A stretch of 64,000 bases of DNA, taken from Cellulomonas sp. Leaf395 (GTDB lineage: Bacteria > Actinomycetota > Actinomycetes > Actinomycetales > Cellulomonadaceae). Each line of letters begins with the position of its first letter. Position 1 is the stretch's first letter. Location of the stretch: NCBI RefSeq assembly GCF_001424125.1, contig NZ_LMQI01000002.1, forward strand, positions 372,001 through 436,000, in the 5' to 3' direction. Positions 51,134-59,227 of this stretch are shown one piece after another. Both the position numbers and the translations under genes were made by a program. The notes beneath the pieces were generated by a model. It made no database searches. It was not told the origin of the DNA and saw only the letters and a program-made list of their open reading frames with translations.

Positions 51134-51727
51134 GTGCCTCCCACCGACGCAAGCCTCAGCGGGATCGTGCTCGCGGCCGGTGCGGGCACGCGCCACGGTG
51201 GACCGAAGGCGCTGGTGGTGCCGTGGCTCGCCGACGCCGTGGGGCTCCTGGTCACCGGCGGCTGCGCGCACGTCGTCGTGGTCCTCGGCGACGGTGCCGA
51301 CGAGGCCCGTGCGCTCGTCCCCACCGACCCGCGGGTCACCGTGGTCGTCGCGGAGCGCTGGGCCGACGGCCTGGGCGAGTCGTTGCGCGCCGGCCTCGCC
51401 CACGCCACCGGCGACGCGGTCGTGGTCACGCTCGTGGACCTGCCCGGTACCCCGGTGAGCGTCGTCGCGCGACTGACGACGACGTGGGACCGCCGGACGC
51501 TCCGCCAGGCGGTCTACGGCGGACGCCCTGGCCACCCGGTCCTCATCGGTGCGGACCACTGGGCGCCCCTGGCCCAGACCCTCACGGGGGACCGGGGTGC
51601 GCGCGGGTACCTCGTCGCGCACGGCGTCGCCGAGGTCGAGTGCGCAGACCTGCACGACGGCCGCGACGAGGACGTGTCGAGAACCGGCACCCCTCCACGT
51701 CATCCCCCGACCGCACCGCAACCGTAG
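51134..51727 (+). CDS. MocA/MobA-like molybdenum cofactor nucleotidyltransferase
   Basis: A 197-residue NTP-transferase. Nucleotide-binding LAAGAGTRHGGPKAL (about 13-27) and the metal-binding VVVTLVDLPG (about 95-104) match MocA, which makes molybdopterin cytosine dinucleotide for xanthine dehydrogenase-type enzymes. Placement at the end of the purine cluster fits. CACCGT (51121-51126) lies 8 bases before GTG 51134, suggesting leaderless mRNA. The C-terminal 20 residues are Pro/Thr-rich. Confidence 0.85.
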   Translation: MPPTDASLSGIVLAAGAGTRHGGPKALVVPWLADAVGLLVTGGCAHVVVVLGDGADEARALVPTDPRVTVVVAERWADGLGESLRAGLAHATGDAVVVTLVDLPGTPVSVVARLTTTWDRRTLRQAVYGGRPGHPVLIGADHWAPLAQTLTGDRGARGYLVAHGVAEVECADLHDGRDEDVSRTGTPPRHPPTAPQP

Positions 51728-51736
51728 GAGGCCATC

Positions 51737-52117
51737 GTGAAGTACCTCATCCTCATCCACGCCGACCCGAAGCCGTGGGCGCACCCGACCTCCCGGTTCA
51801 CCGACGAGGGCCGAGCGCTGCCGGTCGCCGAGCACGACGAGGCGGACCGCCGGTTCGACGCGTTGCTCGGGGAGCTGTCCGCGAGCGGTGAGCTGCTCTC
51901 CGCGGAGGCGCTCGCCGATCCGGCGTCGGCCACCGTGTACCGCTGGCGCAGCGGCGACTCGCTGGCCAGCGAGGGCCCGTACGCCGAGACGCAGGAGCAC
52001 CTGGCGGGGTTCTTCCTGGTCGACTGTGCCACCCGCGAGCGCGCGGAGGAGGTCGCCGCACAGTTCGCCGGGCCGGGCAGCGTCGCGGAGCTGCGGCCGG
52101 GGTTCGTCTGGGAGTGA
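51737..52117 (+). CDS. YCII-domain protein
   Basis: A 126-residue YCII/DGPF-fold protein: begins MKYLILIHADPKPW and contains GPYAETQEHLAGFFLVDCA (about 75-93), the counterpart of the DGPF motif. GTG start follows GTAGGAGGCC. Nine bases from the MocA-like gene and possibly co-transcribed, but with no clear link to purine use. Related to the DGPF protein at 38.9 kb. Confidence 0.85.
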   Translation: MKYLILIHADPKPWAHPTSRFTDEGRALPVAEHDEADRRFDALLGELSASGELLSAEALADPASATVYRWRSGDSLASEGPYAETQEHLAGFFLVDCATRERAEEVAAQFAGPGSVAELRPGFVWE

Positions 52118-52186
52118 GCGCAGGCGCCGGCCGACCGGGTCCAACGTCCCTGGAAGGCCGCGTCGGCGCCCGGAAGAATCGTCGGT

Positions 52187-52294
52187 ATGAACGCACCTTG
52201 GTGGCGCCTGGCGGACGAGAGCCCGCAGACCACGGACACCTTCTCCCCGCGCGACGACATCGTCGACGACCTCCTCCCGCCCTTCTACGACTGA
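52187..52294 (+). CDS. 35-residue small protein, unknown
   Basis: ORF of 36 codons starting MNAPWWRLADESPQTTD and ending in an acidic tail LLPPFYD. Thirty-two of about 34 internal codons end in G or C, as in real genes here. AAGAAT (52174-52179) lies 8 bases before the ATG and there is no Shine-Dalgarno, the same arrangement as many genes in the window. No known family recalled. Acidic and aromatic; could be a protein-binding peptide or adaptor. Confidence 0.6.
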   Translation: MNAPWWRLADESPQTTDTFSPRDDIVDDLLPPFYD

Positions 52295-52325
52295 CGGTCG
52301 TCGACGGCGCCGGCGGGCCCTTCCG

Positions 52326-52703
52326 CTACCCGACCGACTTCGCCCGATCGGCGAACTCCTGCGACACCGGCGGCAGCAGGCAGAAGAGCAGCCCGACGGG
52401 GTCGACCATCACCGCGTAGTCGTCGTCGCGGGTACGGACGGTGGCACCGAGCCCTTCCAGCCGGGCGATCTCGGCCTCGAGGTCGTCGGTCTCGATGTCG
52501 AGGTGGAACCGCGCCGCCTCGTCACCGCCGATGCTCTGGGTGGCCACGTGGGGCAGTGACGCGGCCCCGCGCAGCGCGACGAACGGCTCCCCTGGGATCG
52601 GGTGCGGGGTCGCGGCGAGCGCTCGGGACCAGAACGTGGTGACCGCGTCGATGTCCGCCGCGGGGGCGTCGATGATGACCTCGCGAAGCATGATCCGGTG
52701 CAT
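52326..52703 (-). CDS. VOC/glyoxalase family protein
   Basis: A 125-residue single VOC module: LREVIIDAPAADIDAVTTFW, FHLDIETDDLEAEIARLEGLG, DDDYAVMVDPVGLLFCLLP. Probably a small metabolic or resistance enzyme of unknown substrate. ATG 52703 is supported by TAAGGT (minus, 52715-52710) 7 bases upstream; ATG 52691 is possible. Confidence 0.87.
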   Translation of the reverse strand: MHRIMLREVIIDAPAADIDAVTTFWSRALAATPHPIPGEPFVALRGAASLPHVATQSIGGDEAARFHLDIETDDLEAEIARLEGLGATVRTRDDDYAVMVDPVGLLFCLLPPVSQEFADRAKSVG

Positions 52704-52742
52704 GGCGGGACCTTAGTGGCTGGCGCAGTGTCAGACGTGTGT

Positions 52743-52758
52743 TCGAACATGTGTTCGT
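52743..52758 (+). promoter_or_regulatory. LexA (SOS) box at dinB start
   Basis: TCGAACATGTGTTCGT fits the actinobacterial/Gram-positive LexA consensus TCGAAC-N4-GTTCGA with one mismatch at the last base. GAACAT inside it (52745-52750) could be the -10 for a start at 52757. Confidence 0.75.
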
Positions 52759-53944
52759 GCGCTCCACCATCCTGCATGCCGACCTCGACGCCTTCTACGC
52801 GTCCGTCGAGCAGCGCGACGACCCCCGCCTGCGCAACCGGCCTGTCGCCGTCGGCGGCGGGGTGATCCTGGCGGCGTCGTACGAGGCGAAGCGCCGGGGC
52901 GTGACCACGCCGATGGGCGGCCGACAGGCCCGAGCGCTGTGCCCCGGTCTCATCATCGTGCGGCCGCGGTTCGACGCCTACCTCGAGGCGAGCAAGGCCG
53001 TCTTCGAGCTCTTCCGCCAGACGACCCCCCTCGTGCAGGGCGTGTCGATCGACGAGGCGTTCCTCGACGTCGGAGGCCTGCACCGCATCGACGTGCCGCC
53101 CGTGGACATCGCGGCGCGCCTGCGCGCCCAGGTCCGGGACGTCGTCGGCCTGCCCATCACCGTCGGCGTGGCGCGGACGCCCTTCCTGGCCAAGGTCGCC
53201 TCCCGGGTGGCCAAGCCGGACGGGCTGCTCCTGGTGCTGCCGGCCGACGAGGAGTCGTTCCTGTACCCCCTGCCGGTGGAGATGCTCTGGGGAGTCGGAG
53301 AGGTGACCGCGAGAAAGCTGCACGCCTACGGGCTGCGGACCGCAGGAGACATCGCCACGCTCCCCCAGTCGGTCCTGGTCGCGGCGCTCGGACCGGCGGG
53401 TGGCCGGCACCTCTACGCGGTCGTGCACGGCCACACGCCGGCCAAGGTGGTCGTGGGCAGGTCACGGGGCTCGATCGGCGCGCAGCGTGCGCTCGGGCAC
53501 GGACCGCACGACCAGGCGTTCGTCCGCGCCGCGCTGCTGGGACTGGTCGACCGGGTGTGCCGACGCCTGCGGAAGGCCGACCGCATCGCGCGGACGGTGG
53601 TCCTGCGCCTGCGGTTCGAGGACTACACCAAGGCGACCCGGTCTCGGTCGTTCCCGTGCGCAACGGACTCCTCCGAGGACATCGCGGCCGCGGCCGTCAG
53701 CCTCCTGGACTCGGCCGCGCCGCTGATCCGCGAGCGCGGGATCACGCTCGTGGGCGTCGCGCTGACGGGGTTGTCCTCGGACGAGTTCGTGCAGCTCGCC
53801 CTGCCCCTGGACCACCCCGACCACGGCGGGCTCGACGAGGCGGTCGACGCCGTCGCGGTGCGCTTCGGCACCCAGGCGGTCATGCGCGCCAGCCTGCTGC
53901 GGCGAGGCGAGGGGATCGCGGTGCCGCTGTTGCCGGACGCGTGA
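52757..53944 (+). CDS. dinB: DNA polymerase IV (Y-family)
   Basis: Error-prone translesion polymerase, about 395 residues. Catalytic acidic residues are in ILHADLDAFYASVEQ (N-terminus) and VSIDEAFLD (about 98); the helix-hairpin-helix region LWGVGEVTARKLHAYGLRTAGD (about 175, in part) and the little-finger domain follow. Starts at GTG 52739, 52751 or 52757 are all in frame; 52757 is chosen as it clears the LexA box. Expected to be induced by DNA damage. Confidence 0.9.
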   Translation: MRSTILHADLDAFYASVEQRDDPRLRNRPVAVGGGVILAASYEAKRRGVTTPMGGRQARALCPGLIIVRPRFDAYLEASKAVFELFRQTTPLVQGVSIDEAFLDVGGLHRIDVPPVDIAARLRAQVRDVVGLPITVGVARTPFLAKVASRVAKPDGLLLVLPADEESFLYPLPVEMLWGVGEVTARKLHAYGLRTAGDIATLPQSVLVAALGPAGGRHLYAVVHGHTPAKVVVGRSRGSIGAQRALGHGPHDQAFVRAALLGLVDRVCRRLRKADRIARTVVLRLRFEDYTKATRSRSFPCATDSSEDIAAAAVSLLDSAAPLIRERGITLVGVALTGLSSDEFVQLALPLDHPDHGGLDEAVDAVAVRFGTQAVMRASLLRRGEGIAVPLLPDA

Positions 53945-53966
53945 GTTGGGGTCCGGCGTCCATTTC

Positions 53967-53974
53967 CAACGTTG
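53967..53974 (+). promoter_or_regulatory. possible LacI-family operator
   Basis: CAACGTTG, an 8-bp palindrome with the central CG typical of LacI-family sites, 65 bp upstream of the arabinanase start. Only the core is symmetric and no LacI gene is present in the window. Confidence 0.35.
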
Positions 53975-54038
53975 TAGAACTGTGTCAGTATGGGCGAGGC
54001 GAGCCCCACAACGACGTGGAAAGAAGAAGAGGACACCC

Positions 54039-55889
54039 ATGAAGCGCACCCCCCTGACGCTGGTCCTGATGGCGATCGCGAGCCTTCTGGGCGTGATCGG
54101 CCTGACGTCCCCCGCGACCGCTGCACCGGCTGCTCCCGCGGCCCGGCCGCCGGTCGAACGGCCGGTCGACCCGATTGCGCACGACCCGACGATGGTCAAG
54201 GAGAAGGGCTGGTACTACGTCGCGATCACGGGCGACGCCGCCTTCGACGACACGTACCTGCCGTTCAAGCGCTCCCGCGACCTGGTGCACTGGGAAGACC
54301 TCGGCCCGGCGATCGCGGAGCTCCCGGCGTGGGTGCTCGAGTCGCTCGGGGTGACCCCGGAGAACGCGCCGCGCGACGCGTGGGCCCCCGACCTGAGCTG
54401 GTCCGGTACCGAGTGGCGCCTCTACTACGCGGTGTCCCAGTTCGGCACCAACAACTCGGTGATCGGCCTGCTGACGTCGCCCACCCTCGAGGACGCGCAG
54501 TGGGTGGACCGCGGCCTGGTGGTGCGGTCGCAGCCCGGCGTCGACACGTTCAACGCGATCGACCCGAACGTCGTCACCGACGCCGACGGCGCGACCTGGC
54601 TCTCGTGGGGCTCGTTCTTCTCCGGCATCCACGTCGTGCCCCTCGACGAGGCCACCGGCAAGCCGGTCGCCGGCGAGCAGCCCGTCACGATCGCGCAGCG
54701 CCAGTTCGCGCCGAACGCCGAGGAGAACCCGACGATCGCGTGGCACGACGGCTACTACTACCTGTTCGTGTCCTGGGACTACTGCTGCCGGAGCGTCGAG
54801 AGCGACTACCGGACGATCGTCGGCCGCTCCCCGAGCCTGACCGGTCCCTACGTCGATGCCGACGGCGTCTCGCTGCTCGGCGACAAGGGCGGCACGGAGA
54901 TCCTGCGCGGCTACAACGAGTTCGTCGGTGCCGGCGGTGGCGACCTGCTCATGGACAAGAACGGCCGCACCGGGTACTTCGTGAACCACTACTACGACGC
55001 GACCGACGGCGGCGCCCCCCGCCTGAACGTCCGCACCCTGAGCTGGGGACCTGACGGCTGGCCGGTCATCAGCGACCCGATCAACCCGAGCCGCTCGATC
55101 GGGCACGGCGACGCGTTCGTGCAGATCGTCCCGCGGGACGGCACCGCCGTCGTCGAGAACGCCGGCTGCGGGTACGAGGGTGCGAACATCGCCCTCTGGC
55201 ACGACCTCGACAACGCGTGCCAGCAGTGGCAGCTCTCGGACCGGGGCGACGGGACCAGGATCCTCAACCGGTTCAGCAACAACGTCGCCGAGGTGGGCGC
55301 GTGCCAGAACGTCGACGGCGGCAACGTGGCGCAGTGGGGCTGGCTCGGGTTCCTGCCGAACAACGACTGCCAGCGCTGGTTCTTCGCGGCCGCGGGTGAC
55401 GGCTGGACGACGGTCGCGAGCGTGCTGCCCGGCAGCCGCGCCTGGACGGTCCAGGGCGGTCCGGTGGCCGGTGCGAACGTGGCGATCAGCTCCCCGACCG
55501 GCGGTGCGGAGCAGCAGTTCCGCGTCGAGCCGGTGGGCGACGTGCTGCTGGCCGACCCCACGGGCGCGAACCTCGCGCTGAGCGTGGCGCACTGCCACGC
55601 GCAGAACGGGCCGAACGCCGGCCAGGTCACGTTCGAGGAGCGCGACGCGCGTGCGTGCCAGACGTGGCGGTTCGAGTCTGTGCCCGGGACCGCGGGCTAC
55701 ACCGTGCACAGCGTCGAGGCCGACGTCCGAGGCGGGCAGGTCGCGTGCCTGGGCGCCGACCTCACGCTCGTCCGCACTGCGGGCGACGGGGCCGGCTGCG
55801 GCACGTGGACGCTGCTGCCGACGGACGACGGGACCTGGTCGCTGAGCAGCGGCGGGACCACGCAGGCGGTGCGCGTCCTGCTGCCCTGA
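54039..55889 (+). CDS. secreted GH43 arabinanase with C-terminal ricin-type lectin domain
   Basis: A 616-residue exoenzyme. Signal peptide about 1-29 (ending ATA-AP). GH43 domain about 40-365: catalytic base Asp49 (AHDPTMV), Asp175 (IDPNVV) and acid Glu228 or 229 (AEENPTIAWHDGYYYLF), then SWDYCC as in endo-1,5-alpha-L-arabinanases. The C-terminal 370-616 holds QW-type motifs (CQQWQLSD, CQRWFF, CQTWRF) of a ricin B/CBM13-like carbohydrate-binding domain. ATG follows AAGAAGAGGAC. Degrades plant arabinan outside the cell. Confidence 0.88.
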   Translation: MKRTPLTLVLMAIASLLGVIGLTSPATAAPAAPAARPPVERPVDPIAHDPTMVKEKGWYYVAITGDAAFDDTYLPFKRSRDLVHWEDLGPAIAELPAWVLESLGVTPENAPRDAWAPDLSWSGTEWRLYYAVSQFGTNNSVIGLLTSPTLEDAQWVDRGLVVRSQPGVDTFNAIDPNVVTDADGATWLSWGSFFSGIHVVPLDEATGKPVAGEQPVTIAQRQFAPNAEENPTIAWHDGYYYLFVSWDYCCRSVESDYRTIVGRSPSLTGPYVDADGVSLLGDKGGTEILRGYNEFVGAGGGDLLMDKNGRTGYFVNHYYDATDGGAPRLNVRTLSWGPDGWPVISDPINPSRSIGHGDAFVQIVPRDGTAVVENAGCGYEGANIALWHDLDNACQQWQLSDRGDGTRILNRFSNNVAEVGACQNVDGGNVAQWGWLGFLPNNDCQRWFFAAAGDGWTTVASVLPGSRAWTVQGGPVAGANVAISSPTGGAEQQFRVEPVGDVLLADPTGANLALSVAHCHAQNGPNAGQVTFEERDARACQTWRFESVPGTAGYTVHSVEADVRGGQVACLGADLTLVRTAGDGAGCGTWTLLPTDDGTWSLSSGGTTQAVRVLLP

Positions 55890-55959
55890 CCGGCGTGGGC
55901 GGGTCGGCGACGAGATACTGGCGCCGACCCGCCATCCGGACAGTCGACAGGAGCACGTC

Positions 55960-56832
55960 TTGACGAAGCCGACCACGCGCACCCTGGACGTCCCGGGGGC
56001 AACCATCACCTACGACGTCCGGGGTGCGCTCCCGGCGACCGACGGGCCCGTGCCGCTCCTGTTCATCGGCCAGCCCATGGACGCGTCCGGGTTCGGGACG
56101 CTCGCGTCGTTCTTCCCCGACCGGACGGTCGTCACGTACGACCCGCGTGGCCTGGGTCGCAGCACGCGCAGCGACGGGGACGTCACGAACACGCCCCAGC
56201 AGCAGGCTGAGGACCTGCACCTCCTGATCGCCGAGCTCGGTGGGCCGGTCGACCTGTTCGGGAGCAGCGGCGGCGCCGTCACGGGACTGCACCTGGTGTC
56301 CACACACCCCGAGGGCGTCCGGACGTTCGTCGCGCACGAGCCGCCCCTGCTCACCGTCCTGCCCGACGCCGACCGTGCGTTCGCGGCAGAGCGCAGAGTC
56401 CAGGAGGTGTACCACCGGCGCGGCTGGGGCGCGGGAATGGCGGCGTTCATCGCCCTGACCAGCGTGCAGGGCGAGTTCCCCGAGGCCTTCGGGCGCGAGC
56501 TCCCCGACCCCGCGGAGTTCGGGCTGCCGAGCGACGACGACGGGTCGCGCGCCGACCCGCTGCTGTCGGGTGCCTCCAACGCGGTCACGGCGTACCGCCC
56601 GGACGTCGCCGCCCTGACGAGCGCCTCGAGCGAGGTGGTCGTCGCCGGAGGTATCGAGAGCCGGGACACGATGACGTGGCGCACGTCGGCGGCACTGGCC
56701 GACGCGCTGGGCCAGGAGCTCACCGTGTTCCCCAGTGACCACGGCGGCTTCCTCGGCGACGAGTTCGGCCGGCCTGGCCAGCCGGAGGCGTTCGCCGTGC
56801 GGCTCCGCCAGGTCCTCGACGGCGAGGGATGA
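55960..56832 (+). CDS. alpha/beta-fold hydrolase
   Basis: A 290-residue cytoplasmic hydrolase. Nucleophile Ser in DLFGSSGGAVTGL (about 102), oxyanion region FIGQPMDASGF (about 35), general-base His in FPSDHGGFLGDEF (about 261). TTG start at 55960 follows ACAGGAGCACG. Substrate unknown. Ends at a strong hairpin shared with the convergent dehydrogenase. Confidence 0.85.
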   Translation: MTKPTTRTLDVPGATITYDVRGALPATDGPVPLLFIGQPMDASGFGTLASFFPDRTVVTYDPRGLGRSTRSDGDVTNTPQQQAEDLHLLIAELGGPVDLFGSSGGAVTGLHLVSTHPEGVRTFVAHEPPLLTVLPDADRAFAAERRVQEVYHRRGWGAGMAAFIALTSVQGEFPEAFGRELPDPAEFGLPSDDDGSRADPLLSGASNAVTAYRPDVAALTSASSEVVVAGGIESRDTMTWRTSAALADALGQELTVFPSDHGGFLGDEFGRPGQPEAFAVRLRQVLDGEG

Positions 56833-56833
56833 C

Positions 56834-56869
56834 CGACCGCACGGCCGCCTCACGACGGCCGTGCGGTCG
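56834..56869. terminator. bidirectional hairpin
   Basis: Perfect 14-bp stem CGACCGCACGGCCG (56834-56847) and complement (56856-56869), 8-base loop, between convergent hydrolase and FAD-dehydrogenase genes. Confidence 0.75.
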
Positions 56870-56874
56870 TTGGC

Positions 56875-58506
56875 TCATCGGGCGCTGCGCGCCATGTGCC
56901 GGGCGGCCCGCAGACCGAAGACGGCAGCCGGGCCGATGGTCGAGCCGGGACCCGGGTACGTCCGGCCCATGACGGAGGCGGAGTTGTTGCCCGCGGAGTA
57001 CAGGCCCTCGATGACGGAGCCGTCGTCGCGCAGCACGCGGGCGTCCTCGTCGGTCACCACGCCGCCCTTGGTGCCCAGGTCACCGATGACGACCTTGAAC
57101 GCCGTGAACGGGCCCTTCTCGAGCGGGCCGAGGTTGGCGTTCGGGTGCACGGTCGGGTCGCCGTAGTAGCGGTCGTAGGCGGAGTTGCCGCGGCCGTAGT
57201 CCGCGTCGACCCCCGAGCGGGCGAACCCGTTGAACCGGTCGACCGTCGCCCGCAGGCGGGTGGGCTCCACCCCGATCCCGCGTGCGAGCTCGGCGAGCGT
57301 GCCTGCCTTCACCATCGTGCCCGCTGCCGCCATGGCCTTGGTGGCGCGGGGGTCCATGGCGTAGCTGCGCAGGTAGCGGCGCGCGTGCCGGGCCTCCGCG
57401 ACGAGCCAGTAGGTCCCGTCCTTGTCGTGGTCGAGCATGTGGTGGCCCAGGTCGACGTAGGACTCCGACTCGTTGGCGAACCGGTCGCCCTCCGCGTCGA
57501 TCATGATCGAGTAGGGCATCGACCGCTCCCCCACCAGGAACCCGGGGCTCGTGCCGGGCAGCGGCGCCACCGAGGCACCCCACCAGGCGTCGTCCATGAG
57601 CTCCACGGAAGCGCCGAGGTCCTGGGCCATGTCGAGGGTGCTGCCGACGTTGCCCGGGTTCCCCGACGGGTTGCCGTCGATGCCCTGGTACTTCTGCCGC
57701 AGGACGGTGTTGTGGTCGAAGCCACCGGCTGCGAGGACCACGCCGCGGGTCGCGGTCACGGTGACCGGCCGACCGTCGCGCACCGTCTGCACGCCGACCA
57801 CGCGACCGTCCGCGACGACGAGGCCCTCGACGGGCGCGTTCAGCCACAGGGGCGTGCGCTGCTTCTGGACCACCACGTCGAGGAACGCGCACGCCAGCCC
57901 TGCACCCGTACCGACCAGGCGCTTGCCACGGACCGCGCCGCCGAGCATGCGGAACACGAAGTCCGCGCCGCGCACGAAGCCGGCCGGCGTGGACCACGAC
58001 CGGCTCAGCAGCCACACGTCGTCGGTCTTGAGGGGCAGCGGCATGAGCGCGCGGCTGGTCTTCCACCAGGCGCCGATCTTCTTGGAGTCGAAGGGCTCGA
58101 CCTCGATCGCGCGACCGATCTTGCCGCCGGGGAGCTCGGGGTAGTAGTCGGGGTAGTCGGCGGCGCGGGCGAACCGCATGCCGTACTTCTCGGCGGTGGT
58201 GACGAAGTCCTCGACGCCGTCGACGAAGGCCTCCTTGCGCGCGCGCGACGTGGCGCGGTAGTCGTCGCCGATGGTGGCCTCCATGTAGGTGAGGGCCTCC
58301 TCGCGGGAGTCGCCGCCGCCCGCCCGCTGCTGGATCGGGTTGACCGGCAACCACATGCCGCCGCCCGACATGGCGGTGCTGCCACCCCACTTGTCGGTGC
58401 TCTCCAGCATGAGGACGCGCAGGCCCTCGTCGGCTGCGCCCATGGCTGCGGCGAACCCCGCACCACCCGTTCCGACGACCACGACGTCGTAGCTGAGCTC
58501 GGACAT
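56875..58506 (-). CDS. 3-ketosteroid dehydrogenase-like FAD-binding protein
   Basis: A 543-residue flavoprotein of the fumarate reductase/KstD family. FAD motif VVVVGTGGAGFAAAMGA at residues 8-24; ESTDKWGGSTAMSGGGMW (about 35-52) and a C-terminal NNSASVMGRTYPGPGSTIGPA stretch (about 508, in part) match 3-ketosteroid-delta1-dehydrogenases and FAD-binding dehydrogenases. No other steroid genes are nearby, so KstD activity is uncertain. ATG follows AAGGAGCAG. Divergent TetR probably represses it. Confidence 0.82.
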   Translation of the reverse strand: MSELSYDVVVVGTGGAGFAAAMGAADEGLRVLMLESTDKWGGSTAMSGGGMWLPVNPIQQRAGGGDSREEALTYMEATIGDDYRATSRARKEAFVDGVEDFVTTAEKYGMRFARAADYPDYYPELPGGKIGRAIEVEPFDSKKIGAWWKTSRALMPLPLKTDDVWLLSRSWSTPAGFVRGADFVFRMLGGAVRGKRLVGTGAGLACAFLDVVVQKQRTPLWLNAPVEGLVVADGRVVGVQTVRDGRPVTVTATRGVVLAAGGFDHNTVLRQKYQGIDGNPSGNPGNVGSTLDMAQDLGASVELMDDAWWGASVAPLPGTSPGFLVGERSMPYSIMIDAEGDRFANESESYVDLGHHMLDHDKDGTYWLVAEARHARRYLRSYAMDPRATKAMAAAGTMVKAGTLAELARGIGVEPTRLRATVDRFNGFARSGVDADYGRGNSAYDRYYGDPTVHPNANLGPLEKGPFTAFKVVIGDLGTKGGVVTDEDARVLRDDGSVIEGLYSAGNNSASVMGRTYPGPGSTIGPAAVFGLRAARHMARSAR

Positions 58507-58526
58507 TCGACTGCTCCTTCGCGTAA

Positions 58527-58544
58527 CCGGACAACATTGTCCGG
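58527..58544. promoter_or_regulatory. TetR operator palindrome
   Basis: Perfect 18-bp palindrome CCGGACAACATTGTCCGG between the FAD-dehydrogenase and tetR genes, just upstream of TAGGAT (58550-58555), the tetR -10. Position suits repression of both. Confidence 0.75.
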
Positions 58545-58561
58545 ATGTCTAGGATGACAGG

Positions 58562-59131
58562 ATGCACAACGCGAGCCGCAGAAGCAACCGTGGCCCCGCA
58601 GCCGCGCCGGAGAACCGTCGCGCCCTGCTCGACGCGGCCCGTCGCGTCTTCGCCGACCGCGGGTACCTCGCCCCCCTCAGCGCCATTGCGCAGGAGGCCG
58701 GCGTGGGTCAGGGCGTCCTGTACCGGCACTTCCCGACGCGGCTCGACCTGGCCCTCGCGGTGTTCGAGCAGCACTTTGTCGAGCTCGAGGACATCGCGGC
58801 CGAGCCCGGCCCGGACGCCTTCGGCAGCCTCTGGACCCGGCTCCTGGAGCTCACCGTCGAGGAGTCCGCGTTCGTCGAGATGTTCCTGGCGGCGCGGCAC
58901 GACCTGGCGGACACCGACCTCGGCGACCGGCTGCCCGCCCTCATCGGGGCGACCCTGCCGCGTGCGCAGTCGGCCGGCCTCGTGTCCGCACGCCTCACCG
59001 TGGCCGACGTCATGCTGCTGCAGCGCATGGTCTACGGCGTCGTCGCGACGTCGGTCACCGACGCCGAGGCCCGCGACGCGGTCGACCGGGCGCTCGCGCT
59101 GCTCGGCGGAGTCCTCGCCCCGGAGGCGTGA
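58562..59131 (+). CDS. TetR family transcriptional regulator
   Basis: A 189-residue repressor with an N-terminal TetR helix-turn-helix: ALLDAARRVFADRGYLAPLS and IAQEAGVGQGVLYRHFPTR (about 21-60). C-terminal ligand domain to 189. ATG lies 7 bases after TAGGAT, so probably leaderless. Divergent from the KstD-like gene, its likely target. Confidence 0.92.
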   Translation: MHNASRRSNRGPAAAPENRRALLDAARRVFADRGYLAPLSAIAQEAGVGQGVLYRHFPTRLDLALAVFEQHFVELEDIAAEPGPDAFGSLWTRLLELTVEESAFVEMFLAARHDLADTDLGDRLPALIGATLPRAQSAGLVSARLTVADVMLLQRMVYGVVATSVTDAEARDAVDRALALLGGVLAPEA

Positions 59132-59227
59132 CCGGTTCTCGGTCAGCAGCCCACACCTGAGCCGTCGGTGGCCCTGCGCCCTCTCGGGGTGGAGCATGGG
59201 GGCCACCGACTGACCTGAGGGGCCGAG

